This document shows, piece by piece, positions 1 to 6,659 of a DNA stretch of 7,886 nt (the stretch's first letter is position 1; each line of letters opens with the position of its first letter). Both the position numbers and the translations under genes were made by a program. The stretch comes from Candidatus Zixiibacteriota bacterium. GTDB lineage: Bacteria > Zixibacteria > MSB-5A5 > SM23-73-2. The notes beneath the pieces are model-generated. The model searched no databases. It worked only from the letters and a program-made list of their open reading frames with translations, and had not been told where the DNA came from. The stretch covers positions 1 to 7,886 of the forward strand of contig JAUWYR010000061.1 in NCBI GenBank assembly GCA_030615745.1, in the 5' to 3' direction.

Positions 1-166
1 CTCCTTAGAGGAAGCGATCTGTGAGTTTGAGAAATCTGAGCTGGCTAAAGAGACTTTAGGTGAACATATCTTCAACTCTTTAGTGGCTAATAAAAAAGTT
101 GAGTGGGATTTATACAGAACCCATGTGAGCAAATATGAGTTAGATAAATATTTGCCAATTTTATGA
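1..166 (+). CDS. glnA: Glutamine synthetase type I, C-terminal end (5' partial)
   Basis: The reading frame is open from base 2 and stops at TGA 164-166, giving 54 residues. They include LGEHIF, then VEWDLYRTHVSKYELDKYL and a final PIL. This matches the C-terminal helix region of GlnA, which typically reads LGEHxF...EWDxYRxxVxxWELxRYL. The enzyme makes glutamine from glutamate, ammonia and ATP in the cytosol, as a dodecamer. The ending resembles the GSI-alpha/Bacillus-Thermotoga style more than the enterobacterial GSI-beta style. The adenylylation-site region lies upstream of the window, so that mode of regulation cannot be judged. The gene is followed after 60 nt by gatA, whose product uses glutamine as amide donor. 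The identification is by recognition of the C-terminal pattern only. Confidence 0.85.
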   Translation, partial: SLEEAICEFEKSELAKETLGEHIFNSLVANKKVEWDLYRTHVSKYELDKYLPIL

Positions 167-226
167 AAAAAACTTTTAGCACAAACCTTGAAAAAAAATC
201 ACTCCTGAAGAGAAAATTTAAGATTT

Positions 227-1690
227 ATGAAGCTGAATCAACTCAAAGCCACAGAACTTAAAGAACTTCTGAAAAAGAAAGAGGTTTCAAGTCTGGAGAT
301 AGTCTCATCAGTTTTCAAAGAGATAAAGTGTAAGGATAAGGATATGAATTCTTTTATAACTTTAATTGAAGAGGATGCTAAAAAATCTGCTGAAAAGATA
401 GATCAAAAAATAGCCAGGGGTGAAAAATTGGGTTCTTTAGCCGGGATTCCTGTGGCTATTAAAGATAACATCTGCGTGAAGGGAAATTTTTGCACCTGTG
501 GGTCAAAGATTTTAGAAATTTTTGTTTCACCCTATGATGCCACTGTAGTCGAGTGGTTGAAAAAAGAAGATGCGGTGATAATTGGAAAGACAAATATGGA
601 TGAGTTTGCCATGGGCTCTTCAAATGAGAACTCTTATTTTGGTCCGGCGAAAAATCCTTATGACTTAAAAAGAATTCCTGGGGGTTCAAGCGGAGGTTCT
701 TCTGCTTGTGTTGCCTCTGATATGACCATCTTAGCCTTGGGCTCAGATACTGGAGGCTCGGTCAGACAGCCAGCATCATTATGCGGTGTGGTTGGTTTAA
801 AGCCGACCTATGGGCTTGTATCCAGATATGGTTTAGTCGCGTTTGCTTCCTCTTTGGACCAGATTGGTTGCCTGACAAAAGATGTCAAAGATTGTGCTAT
901 GCTTTTGTCTGTTATTGCTGGCTATGATAGGAGAGATTCCACTTCAATAAATTTTGAAAAAAAAGATTACACCAAATTTTTAGAAGATGGTTTAAAAGAT
1001 ATAAATATAGGAATTCCTGAGGAATATTTTGAAAAAGGTTTAGATAAAGAAGTGAGGGAGGCTGTCTTAAATGGAGTAAAGATGTTGGAAAAACAAGGTC
1101 TTAAAACTTTTGAAGTTTCGATGCCTCATACTGATAGGGCTATAGCGACCTACTATGTTTTGTGCACAGCTGAGGTATCTTCAAATTTAGCCCGATATGA
1201 TGGAGCAAAATATGGTTTTAGGCCAGAAGGTGAGTCTGATCTGGCTTCTATGTATGAAAGGACAAGGTCAGAGGGTTTTGGAGATGAGGTTAAAAGACGT
1301 ATTATCTTAGGGACCTATGTTTTATCAGCAGGATATTATGAGGCGTATTATGCAAAGGCTCAAAAGGTGAGGACTTTTATAAAAGAGGATTTTGACCAAG
1401 CATTTAAAAAAGTTGATCTTTTGATAACGCCTACTTCCTCTACCACTGCTTTTAAATTGAAAGAAAAGATCGATGACCCCTTGACCATGTATTTATCAGA
1501 TATCTATACAACTTCAGCAAACCTGGCCGGAATTCCCGCAATCTCTGTACCCTGCGGCAAAGACTCAAAGGGTTTGCCTATTGGATTGCAGATAATGGGA
1601 CCCCCTTTATCAGAGGAGTTGATATTGAGGATAGGGTATTTTTTGGAAAGGAGTTTGTCAAGTAGGTCAAGCATTCCGAAGGGTGCTTGA
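227..1690 (+). CDS. gatA: Asp/Glu-tRNA amidotransferase subunit A (GatA)
   Basis: This is the glutaminase subunit of the GatCAB amidotransferase. It releases ammonia from glutamine for conversion of Glu-tRNA(Gln) and/or Asp-tRNA(Asn) to the amidated forms. The 487-residue protein is an amidase-signature enzyme of normal length. The Ser-cisSer-Lys triad is visible: Lys79 in GIPVAIKDN, cis-Ser154 in PGGSSGGSSA, and nucleophile Ser178 in GSDTGGSVRQPA, at the numbering of the Staphylococcus aureus enzyme. The start at 227 gives the usual N-terminus; only a weak purine-rich stretch (GAAGAG at 207-212, spacer about 14) precedes it. The last nine codons and the TGA lie inside repeat element 1, giving an atypical tail (SRSSIPKGA). 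gatC is not next to it here. gatB follows after a 210-nt repeat-filled gap. Confidence 0.97.
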   Translation: MKLNQLKATELKELLKKKEVSSLEIVSSVFKEIKCKDKDMNSFITLIEEDAKKSAEKIDQKIARGEKLGSLAGIPVAIKDNICVKGNFCTCGSKILEIFVSPYDATVVEWLKKEDAVIIGKTNMDEFAMGSSNENSYFGPAKNPYDLKRIPGGSSGGSSACVASDMTILALGSDTGGSVRQPASLCGVVGLKPTYGLVSRYGLVAFASSLDQIGCLTKDVKDCAMLLSVIAGYDRRDSTSINFEKKDYTKFLEDGLKDINIGIPEEYFEKGLDKEVREAVLNGVKMLEKQGLKTFEVSMPHTDRAIATYYVLCTAEVSSNLARYDGAKYGFRPEGESDLASMYERTRSEGFGDEVKRRIILGTYVLSAGYYEAYYAKAQKVRTFIKEDFDQAFKKVDLLITPTSSTTAFKLKEKIDDPLTMYLSDIYTTSANLAGIPAISVPCGKDSKGLPIGLQIMGPPLSEELILRIGYFLERSLSSRSSIPKGA

Positions 1691-1729
1691 CAAAATGGTG
1701 TCGAGCAGGTTTCGCCATGCTCGACCTAC
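1662..1729 (+). repeat. Double-hairpin inverted-module repeat, element 1
   Basis: Two hairpins lie in inverted orientation inside a GTAG/CTAC outer stem (1662-1665 with 1726-1729). Hairpin A has arms GTCAAGCA 1666-1673 and TGCTTGAC 1684-1691; hairpin B has arms GTCGAGCA 1700-1707 and TGCTCGAC 1718-1725. The spacer is 1692-1699. Reverse-complementing the right module (1700-1729) and aligning it to the left (1662-1691) gives 23 of 30 identities. One stem difference is a compensated A-T to G-C swap (positions 8/27), and another (14/21) turns T-G into G-C; the remaining differences lie in the loop-proximal part. The loops contain CGAA and TTCG, which are complementary. The left module overlaps the end of gatA. 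There is no T-tract, so it is not an obvious terminator. Confidence 0.85.
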
Positions 1730-1740
1730 AAAACTACACA

Positions 1741-1789
1741 CGTAGCAGAGGGTTTATCCCTCTGTCCGAGCCATAAAGGCTCGGCTACG
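1741..1789 (+). repeat. Double-hairpin inverted-module repeat, element 2
   Basis: The outer stem is CGTAG 1741-1745 with CTACG 1785-1789. Hairpin A is CAGAGGG 1746-1752, loop TTTAT, CCCTCTG 1758-1764. Hairpin B is CCGAGCC 1766-1772, loop ATAAA, GGCTCGG 1778-1784. One base (1765) separates them. The reverse complement of the right 24 nt matches the left 24 nt at 18 positions, and the six differences are exactly three compensated base pairs (module positions 7/23, 11/19 and 12/18). The five-base loops are perfectly complementary to each other. It begins 11 nt after element 1 ends. Confidence 0.88.
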
Positions 1790-1800
1790 CGATAAAAAAC

Positions 1801-1866
1801 GTGCCAGTCGGGTCCCCCGACCCGACTGGACAAAGATTCCTGCCAGGTCGGGGACCTGGCAGGCAC
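1801..1866 (+). repeat. Double-hairpin inverted-module repeat, element 3
   Basis: GTGCC at 1801-1805 can pair with GGCAC at 1862-1866. Hairpin A is an 11-bp stem, CCAGTCGGGTC 1804-1814 with GACCCGACTGG 1819-1829, loop CCCC. Hairpin B is an 11-bp stem, CCTGCCAGGTC 1839-1849 with GACCTGGCAGG 1853-1863, loop GGG. The two inner bases of the outer stem are shared with the hairpins. Aligned as inverted copies, the modules differ by six substitutions forming three compensated pairs (6/27, 8/25, 10/23) and one loop-length change. The loops are complementary C and G runs. It starts 11 nt after element 2 and ends 34 nt before the gatB start codon. It is strongly GC-rich against an AT-rich background and is not followed by a T-tract. 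Confidence 0.88.
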
Positions 1867-1900
1867 AGAAAGTGATGATGTTTAAAAATGAGAAAAATTT

Positions 1901-3364
1901 ATGGAATACGAAGCGATCATAGGTCTGGAAGTCCATGCTCAGCTTTTAACTGAGTCGAAGATCTTCTGTGGCTGTTCGACTAAATATGGAAGTCCACCTA
2001 ATTCACAGACTTGCCCGGTCTGTCTGGGGATGCCTGGGGTTTTACCGGTTTTGAATAAAAAAGCAGTTGAATATACTATCAAGATGGTTTTGGCAGTTGA
2101 AGGAAGGGTAAAAGAAAAAAGTGTCTTTGCCCGAAAAAACTATTTTTACCCTGATCTGCCCAAAGGCTATCAGATCTCCCAGTATGACCAGCCCTTAGCT
2201 TGTGGAGGATTTATCGAAATCGATTTGCCGGATGGGAGAAAGAAAAAAATAAAAATCACAAGGATACATCTTGAGGAGGATGCTGGAAAATCGATGCATA
2301 TTGAGAATGAAGATACTAAAACTTTGATGGATATGAATCGCTGTGGAATCCCTTTAATAGAGATTGTGAGCCAGCCAGATCTATCCTCGCCTGAGGAAGC
2401 TTATCTTTATCTGGGGAAGTTGAAGCAGATTCTTATGTATCTAAGAATCTGTGCGGGGAATATGGAGGAGGGGAACTTGCGCTGTGATGCAAATGTCTCT
2501 GTCAGACCTAAAGGTGAAAAGGGTTTTGGCACAAGCACAGAGGTTAAAAATATGAACTCCTTTAAGGGTGTGGAAAAAGCTTTGGAATATGAGATTCAAA
2601 AACAGATAAGGATATTAGAATCCGGTGGTAAGATAGAGCATGAAACTCTGCTCTGGGATGAGAAAAAGGAAAAGGTTTTTTCTATGCGAGCCAAAGAGGA
2701 ATCGCACGACTATAGATATTTCCCGGAGCCGGATTTAGTTAGATTAGTTATAAATCAAGGTTGGATAGAAAAGATAAGAAAAACTATGCCTGAGCTTCCA
2801 GACCAAAGGGAAAATAGATTTATAAAAGAGTATAATTTACCAGAATATGATGCTGGAGTTTTAACATCCTCCAAAGATCTGGCAGACTGGTATGAGGAGG
2901 GTTTGAAATATTATCCTAACCCGAAAATTCTCTCCAACTGGGTTATGGGCGAGGTCTTAAGAGAATTGAAAGAAAGGAGAGTCGAGATCAGAGATTTGAG
3001 GATGAAACCAAAAGATTTAGCTGAGTTATTAAAGCTTATAGATGATAAAACTATTAGCGGAAAGATTGCTAAGGATGTTTTCAAGGAGATGGCTGAGACC
3101 GGTCTCTTGATGCATACGCAAAAAAAAGCAGAGGAGATTGTTAAGAAGAAGGGTTTAGTTCAAGTGACTGATAAAGCTCAGATAGAAATCGTGGTGGGAA
3201 AAGTATTATCGGAGAATCAAGGAAGTGTTAAAGAATATTTAGCTGGTAAAAAGAAGCTTTTTGGATTTTTTGTTGGTGAGGTGATGAAAAAGGCCAAAGG
3301 AAAAGCAAATCCAAAAATGGTAAATGAGATTTTGAAGGAGAAGCTTAAAATCGGAGATGCGTAA
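1901..3364 (+). CDS. gatB: Asp/Glu-tRNA amidotransferase subunit B (GatB)
   Basis: This is the kinase/transamidase subunit of GatCAB, which phosphorylates the Glu or Asp on tRNA and replaces the phosphate with ammonia delivered from GatA. The 487 residues are of normal family length. Visible marks are the zinc-ligand cysteines Cys23, Cys25, Cys38 and Cys41 (FCGCS...CPVC), NYFYPDLPKGYQISQ at 80-94, HLEEDAGKSMH at 123-133, RCGIPLIEIVSQPD to about 160, EEGNLRCDANVS to 200, and ESHDYRYFPEPDL around 267-279. The C-terminal part from about residue 330 is the helical/YqeY-like tRNA-binding tail. The start at 1901 gives the canonical MEYEAIIGLEVHAQL; only a weak GAG-type ribosome site (1890-1892) precedes it. 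Repeat elements 1-3 separate it from gatA, so its expression may be uncoupled from gatA. purN starts 20 nt downstream. Confidence 0.97.
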   Translation: MEYEAIIGLEVHAQLLTESKIFCGCSTKYGSPPNSQTCPVCLGMPGVLPVLNKKAVEYTIKMVLAVEGRVKEKSVFARKNYFYPDLPKGYQISQYDQPLACGGFIEIDLPDGRKKKIKITRIHLEEDAGKSMHIENEDTKTLMDMNRCGIPLIEIVSQPDLSSPEEAYLYLGKLKQILMYLRICAGNMEEGNLRCDANVSVRPKGEKGFGTSTEVKNMNSFKGVEKALEYEIQKQIRILESGGKIEHETLLWDEKKEKVFSMRAKEESHDYRYFPEPDLVRLVINQGWIEKIRKTMPELPDQRENRFIKEYNLPEYDAGVLTSSKDLADWYEEGLKYYPNPKILSNWVMGEVLRELKERRVEIRDLRMKPKDLAELLKLIDDKTISGKIAKDVFKEMAETGLLMHTQKKAEEIVKKKGLVQVTDKAQIEIVVGKVLSENQGSVKEYLAGKKKLFGFFVGEVMKKAKGKANPKMVNEILKEKLKIGDA

Positions 3365-3384
3365 GCACCAAGAGTTCAAGAGAG

Positions 3385-4011
3385 ATGAAAAAGATTAAAT
3401 TAGCAGTCTTAGCTTCTGGGGGGGGGACAAATCTTCAGGCGATAATAGATAAAATCGAGTCTGGAAAGCTTTCTGCTGAAATCAGAGTTGTAATAAGCAA
3501 CAATTCAAAAGCCTTCGCCCTGGAGCGTGCAAGAAAGCATAATATAAAAGACGTGCATCTGAGCCATAAGATGTTTGAGACCAAAGATAAGTTCGACGAA
3601 AAATTATTGGAAATTTTAAAAGAGAATAAGATCGACCTTGTTGTCTTAGCTGGATACATGAAAATCCTTTCGCCAAAAGTTATAAGAGCTTATAAAAATA
3701 GAATGATAAACATTCATCCAGCACTCCTTCCCCATTTTGGAGGTACGGGGATGTATGGTATCCACGTGCATGAGGCGGTAATCAAATCCGGTGTTAAAGT
3801 CACAGGAGTTACTGTTCATCTGGTGGATGAGATCTATGACCATGGAGCAATTATTATACAGAAATGTGTTCCGGTTGAAGATTCCGATACTCCTGAAAGT
3901 TTAGCCGAGAGGGTTTTAAAAGTGGAACATCAGCTTTACTCTGAGGCAATTGGTCTTTTTGCTGAGGAGAAAATAGAGGTTAAAGGGAATAGAGTTTATA
4001 TCAAAAAGTGA
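3385..4011 (+). CDS. purN: Phosphoribosylglycinamide formyltransferase (PurN)
   Basis: The enzyme transfers a formyl group from 10-formyl-tetrahydrofolate to GAR, the third step of IMP synthesis. At 208 residues it has the usual length for the 10-formyl-THF-dependent type. ASGGGTNLQAI (residues 10-20) is the substrate phosphate-binding loop. LAGYMKILS (88-96) is the folate-side motif. Asn109 and His111 in NIHPALLP and Asp148 in VDEIYDHG correspond to the catalytic Asn-His-Asp set of the E. coli enzyme. AAGAG at 3370-3374, ten bases before the ATG, is a plausible ribosome site. The three glycines of the phosphate loop are encoded by an uninterrupted run of nine G (3418-3426). The gene sits 20 nt after gatB and runs almost directly into purC, so cotranscription is likely. 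Confidence 0.97.
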   Translation: MKKIKLAVLASGGGTNLQAIIDKIESGKLSAEIRVVISNNSKAFALERARKHNIKDVHLSHKMFETKDKFDEKLLEILKENKIDLVVLAGYMKILSPKVIRAYKNRMINIHPALLPHFGGTGMYGIHVHEAVIKSGVKVTGVTVHLVDEIYDHGAIIIQKCVPVEDSDTPESLAERVLKVEHQLYSEAIGLFAEEKIEVKGNRVYIKK

Positions 4012-4015
4012 GGTG
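4010..4015 (+). promoter_or_regulatory. Ribosome binding site deciding the purC start
   Basis: GAGGTG overlaps the purN TGA stop (4009-4011) and lies six bases before ATG 4022. This spacing supports ATG 4022 as the purC start rather than the in-frame GTG at 4013, which is itself part of this site. The overlap with the purN stop suggests translational coupling. Confidence 0.7.
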
Positions 4016-4021
4016 AAAAAT

Positions 4022-4942
4022 ATGCCCCTTCTTAAAACCGACCTTGGGGGGTTCAAACGCTATACCAGGGGGAAGGTTAGAGACATCTATGATTTGGGGG
4101 ATAGGCTTTTAATTATTGCCACAGATAGAATCTCAGCTTTTGATGTTATTCTTCCAACCGGAATTCCCAACAAAGGGGAAATCCTGACAGCTATGTCTTT
4201 GTTCTGGTTCGATTTTACCAAAGATATAATCCCTAACCATTTAATTACTGCAAAGGTAGATGAATATCCAGAAGACCTTCAGAAGTATCGGGAAATCTTA
4301 GAGGGAAGGTCGATGCTGGTAAAAAAAGCTAAAAGGATAGACATCGAATGCGTTGTCAGAGGGTATATGGCAGGCTCTTTTTGGAAAGAATACACCGAAA
4401 AACTGCAAAGCGAAGTCGGAATCGATCAAGAGACAGGTGAGACCAACGTGGTTTTACACGGAATCTATTTTCCACCTCGTCTCAAGGAATCTCAAAAACT
4501 TGCCAAGCCGATTTTCACTCCTGCTACCAAAGCTGACAAAGTGCATGATCAAAATATTTCCTTTGACCAGATGATAAGACTTGTAGGAAAGAAATTAGCT
4601 GTTTTTTTAAGAGATAAAAGCCTAAAATTATATCAGAAATCTGCCTCTTATGCGGAGACCAAAGGAATAATTATAGCTGATACCAAGTTTGAGTTTGGGC
4701 TTTTAGATGACCAGGTAATTTTAATCGATGAGGTCCTTTCCTCTGACTCCTCCAGATTCTGGCCTAAGGAAGGATACTTGCTTGGTAGACCTCAGGAAAG
4801 TTTTGACAAACAATATGTTAGGGATTATCTGGAAAGAATCGGATGGAATAAAAAGCCACCTGCTCCAGAACTTTCATCTGAGGTGGTTTTAAAAACTATG
4901 GAGAAATATGAAGAGGCTTATAAAAGATTAGTTGAAACTTAA
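4022..4942 (+). CDS. purC: SAICAR synthase (PurC), long form
   Basis: PurC joins CAIR and aspartate with ATP to make SAICAR in purine synthesis. From ATG 4022 it is 306 residues, the length of the longer PurC class (as in yeast Ade1 and several bacterial phyla) rather than the ~240-residue E. coli type. Motifs seen: RGKVRDIYD near 16-24, TDRISAFDV 34-42, VRGYMAGS 112-119, FTPATKAD 165-172 followed by HDQNIS, ADTKFEFG 219-226, and IDEVLSSDSSRFW 235-247. All are characteristic of SAICAR synthase ATP and substrate sites. An in-frame GTG at 4013 would add three residues (MKN) but lies within the Shine-Dalgarno sequence. It is placed 10 nt after purN and 13 nt before purH, consistent with a pur operon. 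Confidence 0.96.
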   Translation: MPLLKTDLGGFKRYTRGKVRDIYDLGDRLLIIATDRISAFDVILPTGIPNKGEILTAMSLFWFDFTKDIIPNHLITAKVDEYPEDLQKYREILEGRSMLVKKAKRIDIECVVRGYMAGSFWKEYTEKLQSEVGIDQETGETNVVLHGIYFPPRLKESQKLAKPIFTPATKADKVHDQNISFDQMIRLVGKKLAVFLRDKSLKLYQKSASYAETKGIIIADTKFEFGLLDDQVILIDEVLSSDSSRFWPKEGYLLGRPQESFDKQYVRDYLERIGWNKKPPAPELSSEVVLKTMEKYEEAYKRLVET

Positions 4943-4944
4943 AT

Positions 4945-4950
4945 AGGGAG
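4945..4950 (+). promoter_or_regulatory. Ribosome binding site for purH
   Basis: AGGGAG lies five bases before ATG 4956 in the 13-nt gap after purC. It favours this ATG over the later in-frame ATGs at 4971, 4980 and 5004. Confidence 0.7.
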
Positions 4951-4955
4951 ATTTC

Positions 4956-6581
4956 ATGGGAAAAGATGATATGCGAATGCCGAAGGTCAAGAGACATCAA
5001 GAGATGGGTTTGCTTAAGATAAGAAGAGCTCTTATATCGGTCTGGGACAAAAAAAATCTGGAGATTTTAGCTAAGGGGTTAGCTAAATTTGGTGTTGAGA
5101 TCATCTCCACTGGAGGAACCTTAAATGAGCTGAAGAACAAAGGATTCAAATCTGTTTCTATCTCAGCTTTTACCGGCTTCCCGGAGATATTAGATGGAAG
5201 GGTGAAAACTTTACATCCCAAGGTGTTCGGCTCGATCTTAGCCCGAAGAGACCACGAGGATGACAAAAAGGACGTGGTTAGCCAGGATCTGAAACCGATC
5301 GACATGGTGGTGGTCAATCTCTATCCATTTGAAAAAGTCTTAAAAAAGGGTGCTGATGAAAAAGAAATAATCGAGAATATCGATATCGGAGGAGTTTCAC
5401 TTTTAAGAGGGGCTGCAAAAAATTATAAGTGGGTTGCAACTCTTTCAGACCCTGATAGATATAAAAAGGTATTAGATGAACTGGAAAGAAATGAAGGTGC
5501 TTTGTCTTTGGACACACGGCAAAATTTAGCCTCAGAAGCTTTTTTGCACACCGCACAATATGATGCACTTATAGCCAACTATTTTGACCAAAAGACCAAA
5601 AAAGAAAAATCCCCACAAAATCTTTGGTTATCTTACACAAGGATTCAATCTTTAAGATATGGTGAGAATCCCCATCAAAAAGCACACCTTTATAAAGATA
5701 TGCGTATGCATAAAGATATAAATTTCGAGGAGGCAAGTGTTACAGGTTCACAAATTCTTTCAGGAAAAGAGTTATCTTATAACAACTTAAACGACTTAGA
5801 TTCAGTCCTTTCTATTTTAGAGGATTTCAAATCCCCTTTTGCAGTTATCGTCAAACATACAAACCCTTGCGGAGCTGCCTGCGGAGATAGTTTAGCAAAA
5901 GCTTACGAAGATGCTCTGGCTTGCGACCCAATGTCTGCTTTTGGTGGTATAATAGGGTTGAATCGAGTGGTGGATACAGAAACTGCAAAAAAGATACACG
6001 ACACTTTTTTTGTCGAATGCTGTATTGCTCCAGGATATGAAGAGGATGCTTTGGAGCTTTTAAAGAAAAAGAAGAACCGCAGATTTTTAGCCTGTCCAGA
6101 TTTGTTGAAGAATAAAAAAAGGGGTATAAATGTTTTTAAGATAATAAAAGGAGGTCTTTTAGTTCAAACCCCTGATGAATACGAGGTTTTTGAGGATGAT
6201 CTGAAGATTGTGACAAAGGAAAAACCTACAAAAGACCAGATAAAATCTTTGCTTTTTGGGTATAAAATAGTCAAACACGTAAAATCTAATGCGATAGTTT
6301 TAGCTCAGGATGAGAAAACAGTGGGGATCGGAGCAGGTCAGACAAGCAGGGTAGACTCAGTTATAATCGCTTGCAGGAAAGCAAATGATAGGGCAAAGGG
6401 GTCTGTTTTAGCTTCTGATGCTTTTTTTCCAAAAAGGGATGGAATAGACCAGGCAGCTAAATCCGGGGTTGTTGCAATCATTCAACCTGGTGGTTCAAAA
6501 GGGGATGAAGAGATTATAGGTGCTTGTGATGAGCACAAAATTGCGATGGTTTTCACCGGAATAAGGCATTTTAAACATTAA
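4956..6581 (+). CDS. purH: Bifunctional AICAR formyltransferase / IMP cyclohydrolase (PurH)
   Basis: PurH carries out the last two steps of IMP synthesis: formylation of AICAR with 10-formyl-THF, then ring closure. The N-terminal MGS-like cyclohydrolase domain (about 22-215) shows ALISVWDK, ISTGGT (50-55), TGFPEILDGRVKTLHP (73-88) and NLYPFE (121-126). The C-terminal transformylase domain begins around LRYGENPHQ (233-241) and holds the catalytic Lys300-His301 pair in VKHTNPCGAA, DPMSAFGG (324-331), KHVKSNAIVLA (440-450), GAGQTSRVDS (459-468) and SDAFFPKRDG (487-496). The 541 residues slightly exceed the usual ~520. About 17 extra, charged residues precede the typical KIRRALISV start. ATG 4956 is kept because of its strong Shine-Dalgarno site, though ATG 5004 would give the more usual N-terminus. 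Confidence 0.97.
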   Translation: MGKDDMRMPKVKRHQEMGLLKIRRALISVWDKKNLEILAKGLAKFGVEIISTGGTLNELKNKGFKSVSISAFTGFPEILDGRVKTLHPKVFGSILARRDHEDDKKDVVSQDLKPIDMVVVNLYPFEKVLKKGADEKEIIENIDIGGVSLLRGAAKNYKWVATLSDPDRYKKVLDELERNEGALSLDTRQNLASEAFLHTAQYDALIANYFDQKTKKEKSPQNLWLSYTRIQSLRYGENPHQKAHLYKDMRMHKDINFEEASVTGSQILSGKELSYNNLNDLDSVLSILEDFKSPFAVIVKHTNPCGAACGDSLAKAYEDALACDPMSAFGGIIGLNRVVDTETAKKIHDTFFVECCIAPGYEEDALELLKKKKNRRFLACPDLLKNKKRGINVFKIIKGGLLVQTPDEYEVFEDDLKIVTKEKPTKDQIKSLLFGYKIVKHVKSNAIVLAQDEKTVGIGAGQTSRVDSVIIACRKANDRAKGSVLASDAFFPKRDGIDQAAKSGVVAIIQPGGSKGDEEIIGACDEHKIAMVFTGIRHFKH

Positions 6582-6585
6582 GTTC

Positions 6586-6613
6586 TTGATAAAATTTATT
6601 TTTATGATATATT
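6586..6613 (+). promoter_or_regulatory. Possible sigma70-type promoter for coaBC
   Basis: TTGATA (6586-6591) and TATATT (6608-6613) are separated by 16 bases, and TG at 6605-6606 fits an extended -10 element. It lies just after the purH stop (6579-6581) in a very AT-rich stretch. A transcript would start near 6620 and have a leader of about 135 nt containing repeat element 4. AT-rich gaps yield such matches by chance, so this is moderate evidence only. The rest of the 175-nt gap holds element 4, a short palindrome AAAAGCTTTT at 6652-6661, and no gene. Confidence 0.4.
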
Positions 6614-6659
6614 ATAAATATGAGTTTTCACAAAAATGTGGTTTTCAGGTAAAAAGCTT

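Noticed and set aside
163-261. A 32-codon frame starting with an ATGA overlap at the glnA stop and running into gatA
   Set aside because: It is far too short for GatC, has no recognisable motif, and its second half is an out-of-frame reading of gatA.
1741-1789. A tRNA-like cloverleaf
   Set aside because: There are only two arms plus a short closing stem, no anticodon arm or T-loop sequence, and the total length of 49 nt is too short.
1801-1866. Element 3 as a rho-independent terminator
   Set aside because: The stems are strong and GC-rich, but no U-tract follows on either strand at the right place, and the two-module symmetry is unlike a terminator.
1662-1866. CRISPR array
   Set aside because: The repeated units differ in sequence, have no uniform spacers, and are self-complementary modules rather than direct repeats.
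1754-1936. Minus-strand 60-residue open frame across the gatA-gatB gap
   Set aside because: It is made of palindromic repeat sequence and the antisense of the gatB start, with no family resemblance.
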